Origin: Montifringilla adamsi
Lineage: Eukaryota; Chordata; Aves; Passeriformes; Passeridae
Direction: 5' to 3'
Length of the DNA stretch: 64,000 bases
Assembly: GCA_017590115.1 (NCBI GenBank)
Contig: JAGGNK010011003.1
Location: 3,921,899 to 3,985,898 of the forward strand
A model generated the notes under the pieces. The model worked only from the letters and a program-made list of their open reading frames with translations, did no database searches and was not told the DNA's origin. The first letter of the stretch is position 1. Each line of letters starts with the position of its first letter. Positions 62,689 to 64,000 of this stretch are shown piece after piece. The position numbers and the translations under genes are program-made.

Positions 62689-62821
62689 AGAAATAGTTGG
62701 CTTCTGGTTGTGATGGTGTGAATTAGAACATCTGTATTGCCTCACCCTTCACATGAGACTGAAAATGGAGTAAAAGTTTTTAAAACACCTCTCAGTTGCC
62801 CCATCTGTGGGTCAGAAAAGA
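62689..62821 (+). mobile_element. Probable ERV LTR 3' fragment, plus strand
   Basis: Matches the reverse complement of 53056-53189 at roughly 80% identity. Shared words include tgatggtgtg, tgtattgcctcac, gagactgaaaatgga and cacctctcagttgcccc. The AATAAA-type signal of the other copy is mutated to agtaaa here. Confidence 0.7.
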
Positions 62822-64000
62822 GCTTAATCCCACATGGATCTTTGTGGAAGTCAGCACTGGGAGAGGGGAGGATAGGGAAGAGTGGGAAAATTCCCAGCTT
62901 CTCCTTGACCACGAGTGGTGGAGCTGAAAGGAATGAACAGACTCAGGAGCATGGGATTCAAACCAGCCTGTGCTGGAAAATCAGGATGTTCTGACCCACC
63001 TCCTGATGCAAGGCCAGGATCAGACCCTTTATCACACTCCTCACTCCCTGGTTGCCCTTAAGGACATGGAAGAACTTGGCTCCTGGCTGAGCCTGGTGAG
63101 AAGCTCTAATGACAAATAAAACTCTCTTCCTTATAGGGTCCTGCACTACAGGGGTTGGTATTCAGTACATTCATTTTCACAGGAATGAGTAATTCACAGG
63201 AAAGGCTTCACACTCACCTGTATTGCCAGGCAAGGCACGGTGGCCACTAATTTTGTATTTTTACAGATCTAGAAAATATTGCTCCAAAAATGAGCCTGTG
63301 TAGGCTGAACCAAGCAAACACTGAGCTGTGTCACTTCTTTAGCAAAAATTAAATTACACCCACTTCTTACTATGCTGCTACACAAGAGAGCCTAAAGCCA
63401 TCCAAATCCACTCTTTTAAAACATTTTGAATAATGTCAGGATCTCGATACTATCTGTGGAGTTATCACTCCATCAAGCTCAGATCCTGTTTGGCAAAAAA
63501 AAAAAAAGTTAAAAACAAAAAAATAAAAATCATATCCAGAAGCCCTTTGGAGCAAACCATACCAAACAACTCCCATGCTCACAGGACACGGGGAGTAGGG
63601 GTGGAAAGCTGAACATGGACTTTCAAAGAACATTTGGAAGAAAGAACCAGCATATGGCTTATGTTTAAAAACCTCTCTTGATTCCACAACCCCGAGGCTA
63701 CGGGGCTGCCTTGAAGCCCCTCGGTCTGGGCTGTCTGTGTGCTGTGTTTTGTTAAAACAGCCCCTTTTACCCTTCACTGAGTTAATGAGCATTGTGATCT
63801 TGCTTGTGCTCAGTTATTAACATGCTGAAATGGATTCTAATTCCACACACACTTCCATCTACCTCTGGTCCCCATTTAGGATGCCCAAAGTTGCTGCACC
63901 CGCCCAACTTCAGAGCAGAAAATGCTCTGCAGGATGTTTGCAGCTTGTTAGCTTGAACCTGAAGCACTTCCTCAAAGGCACTGCTACCTCAAGCTACTTT
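62822..64000. other. Intronic DNA, no gene seen
   Basis: Unique sequence with an A-rich stretch near 63496-63530. No gene or repeat family recognised. Confidence 0.5.

Larger units (their letters stand above)
33289..64000 (-). other. PRDM16: PRDM16 intron upstream of the exon (partial)
   Basis: Everything right of the acceptor is expected to be the intron between the short first coding exon and this exon. The first coding exon of the family encodes a short basic N-terminus; no such open segment was found, so it lies beyond 64000. The block is over 30 kb of unique DNA with scattered CR1 and LTR fragments. No promoter-like CpG island was identified. Confidence 0.75.

Overview
The window looks like a piece of a bird genome, probably a songbird. 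The main evidence is a scatter of CR1 non-LTR retrotransposon 3' ends in both orientations, each with the usual avian ending of the 'cccttccaaccca...attctgtgattct' kind. ERV-type LTR fragments and very low gene density agree with this. The species call is inference; no organism-specific marker was read.

Only one protein-coding segment is supported: a 350-bp internal exon on the minus strand at 32916-33265. It has a pyrimidine-rich AG acceptor and a consensus GTAAG donor. Its 116 complete codons match coding exon 2 of PRDM16 (PR/SET-domain zinc-finger transcription regulator). The exon covers the acidic N-terminal linker and the first part of the PR domain. The gene is read on the minus strand, so 33266-64000 is the upstream intron (towards the short first coding exon) and 1-32915 is the downstream intron (towards the exon that finishes the PR domain). 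Neither neighbouring exon was found in the window.

Downstream intron (1-32915): an LTR fragment at the left edge; a complex locus at 3.1-6.0 kb made of a CR1 fold-back palindrome, a 41-bp minisatellite and an apparently perfect 959-bp tandem duplication; a composite tandem repeat at 8.06-9.03 kb; a probable ancient MIR SINE near 10.1 kb; CR1 copies near 12.6 and 23.6-24.1 kb; minisatellites at 21.0, 24.5 and 29.8 kb; a ~710-bp near-palindrome at 26.3-27.0 kb; and a 92-bp direct duplication just downstream of the exon.

Upstream intron (33266-64000): mostly unique sequence with CR1 fragments near 33.8, 35.4, 37.4, 47.2, 49.1, 50.2, 58.9 and 61.3 kb, an ERV LTR pair (53.1-53.8 kb and 62.7 kb, opposite strands), an unclassified dispersed pair (48.3 and 50.3 kb), simple repeats, and several stretches whose composition suggests conserved regulatory DNA (36.0, 41.3, 46.5 and 52.4 kb). 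Long introns filled with candidate enhancers fit a developmental regulator such as PRDM16, but conservation cannot be measured from one sequence.

No RNA genes, CRISPR arrays, operons or complete mobile elements were found. I see no convincing evidence of an undescribed biological system. The most unusual items are the two long inverted repeats, the 959-bp duplication and the MIR remnant.
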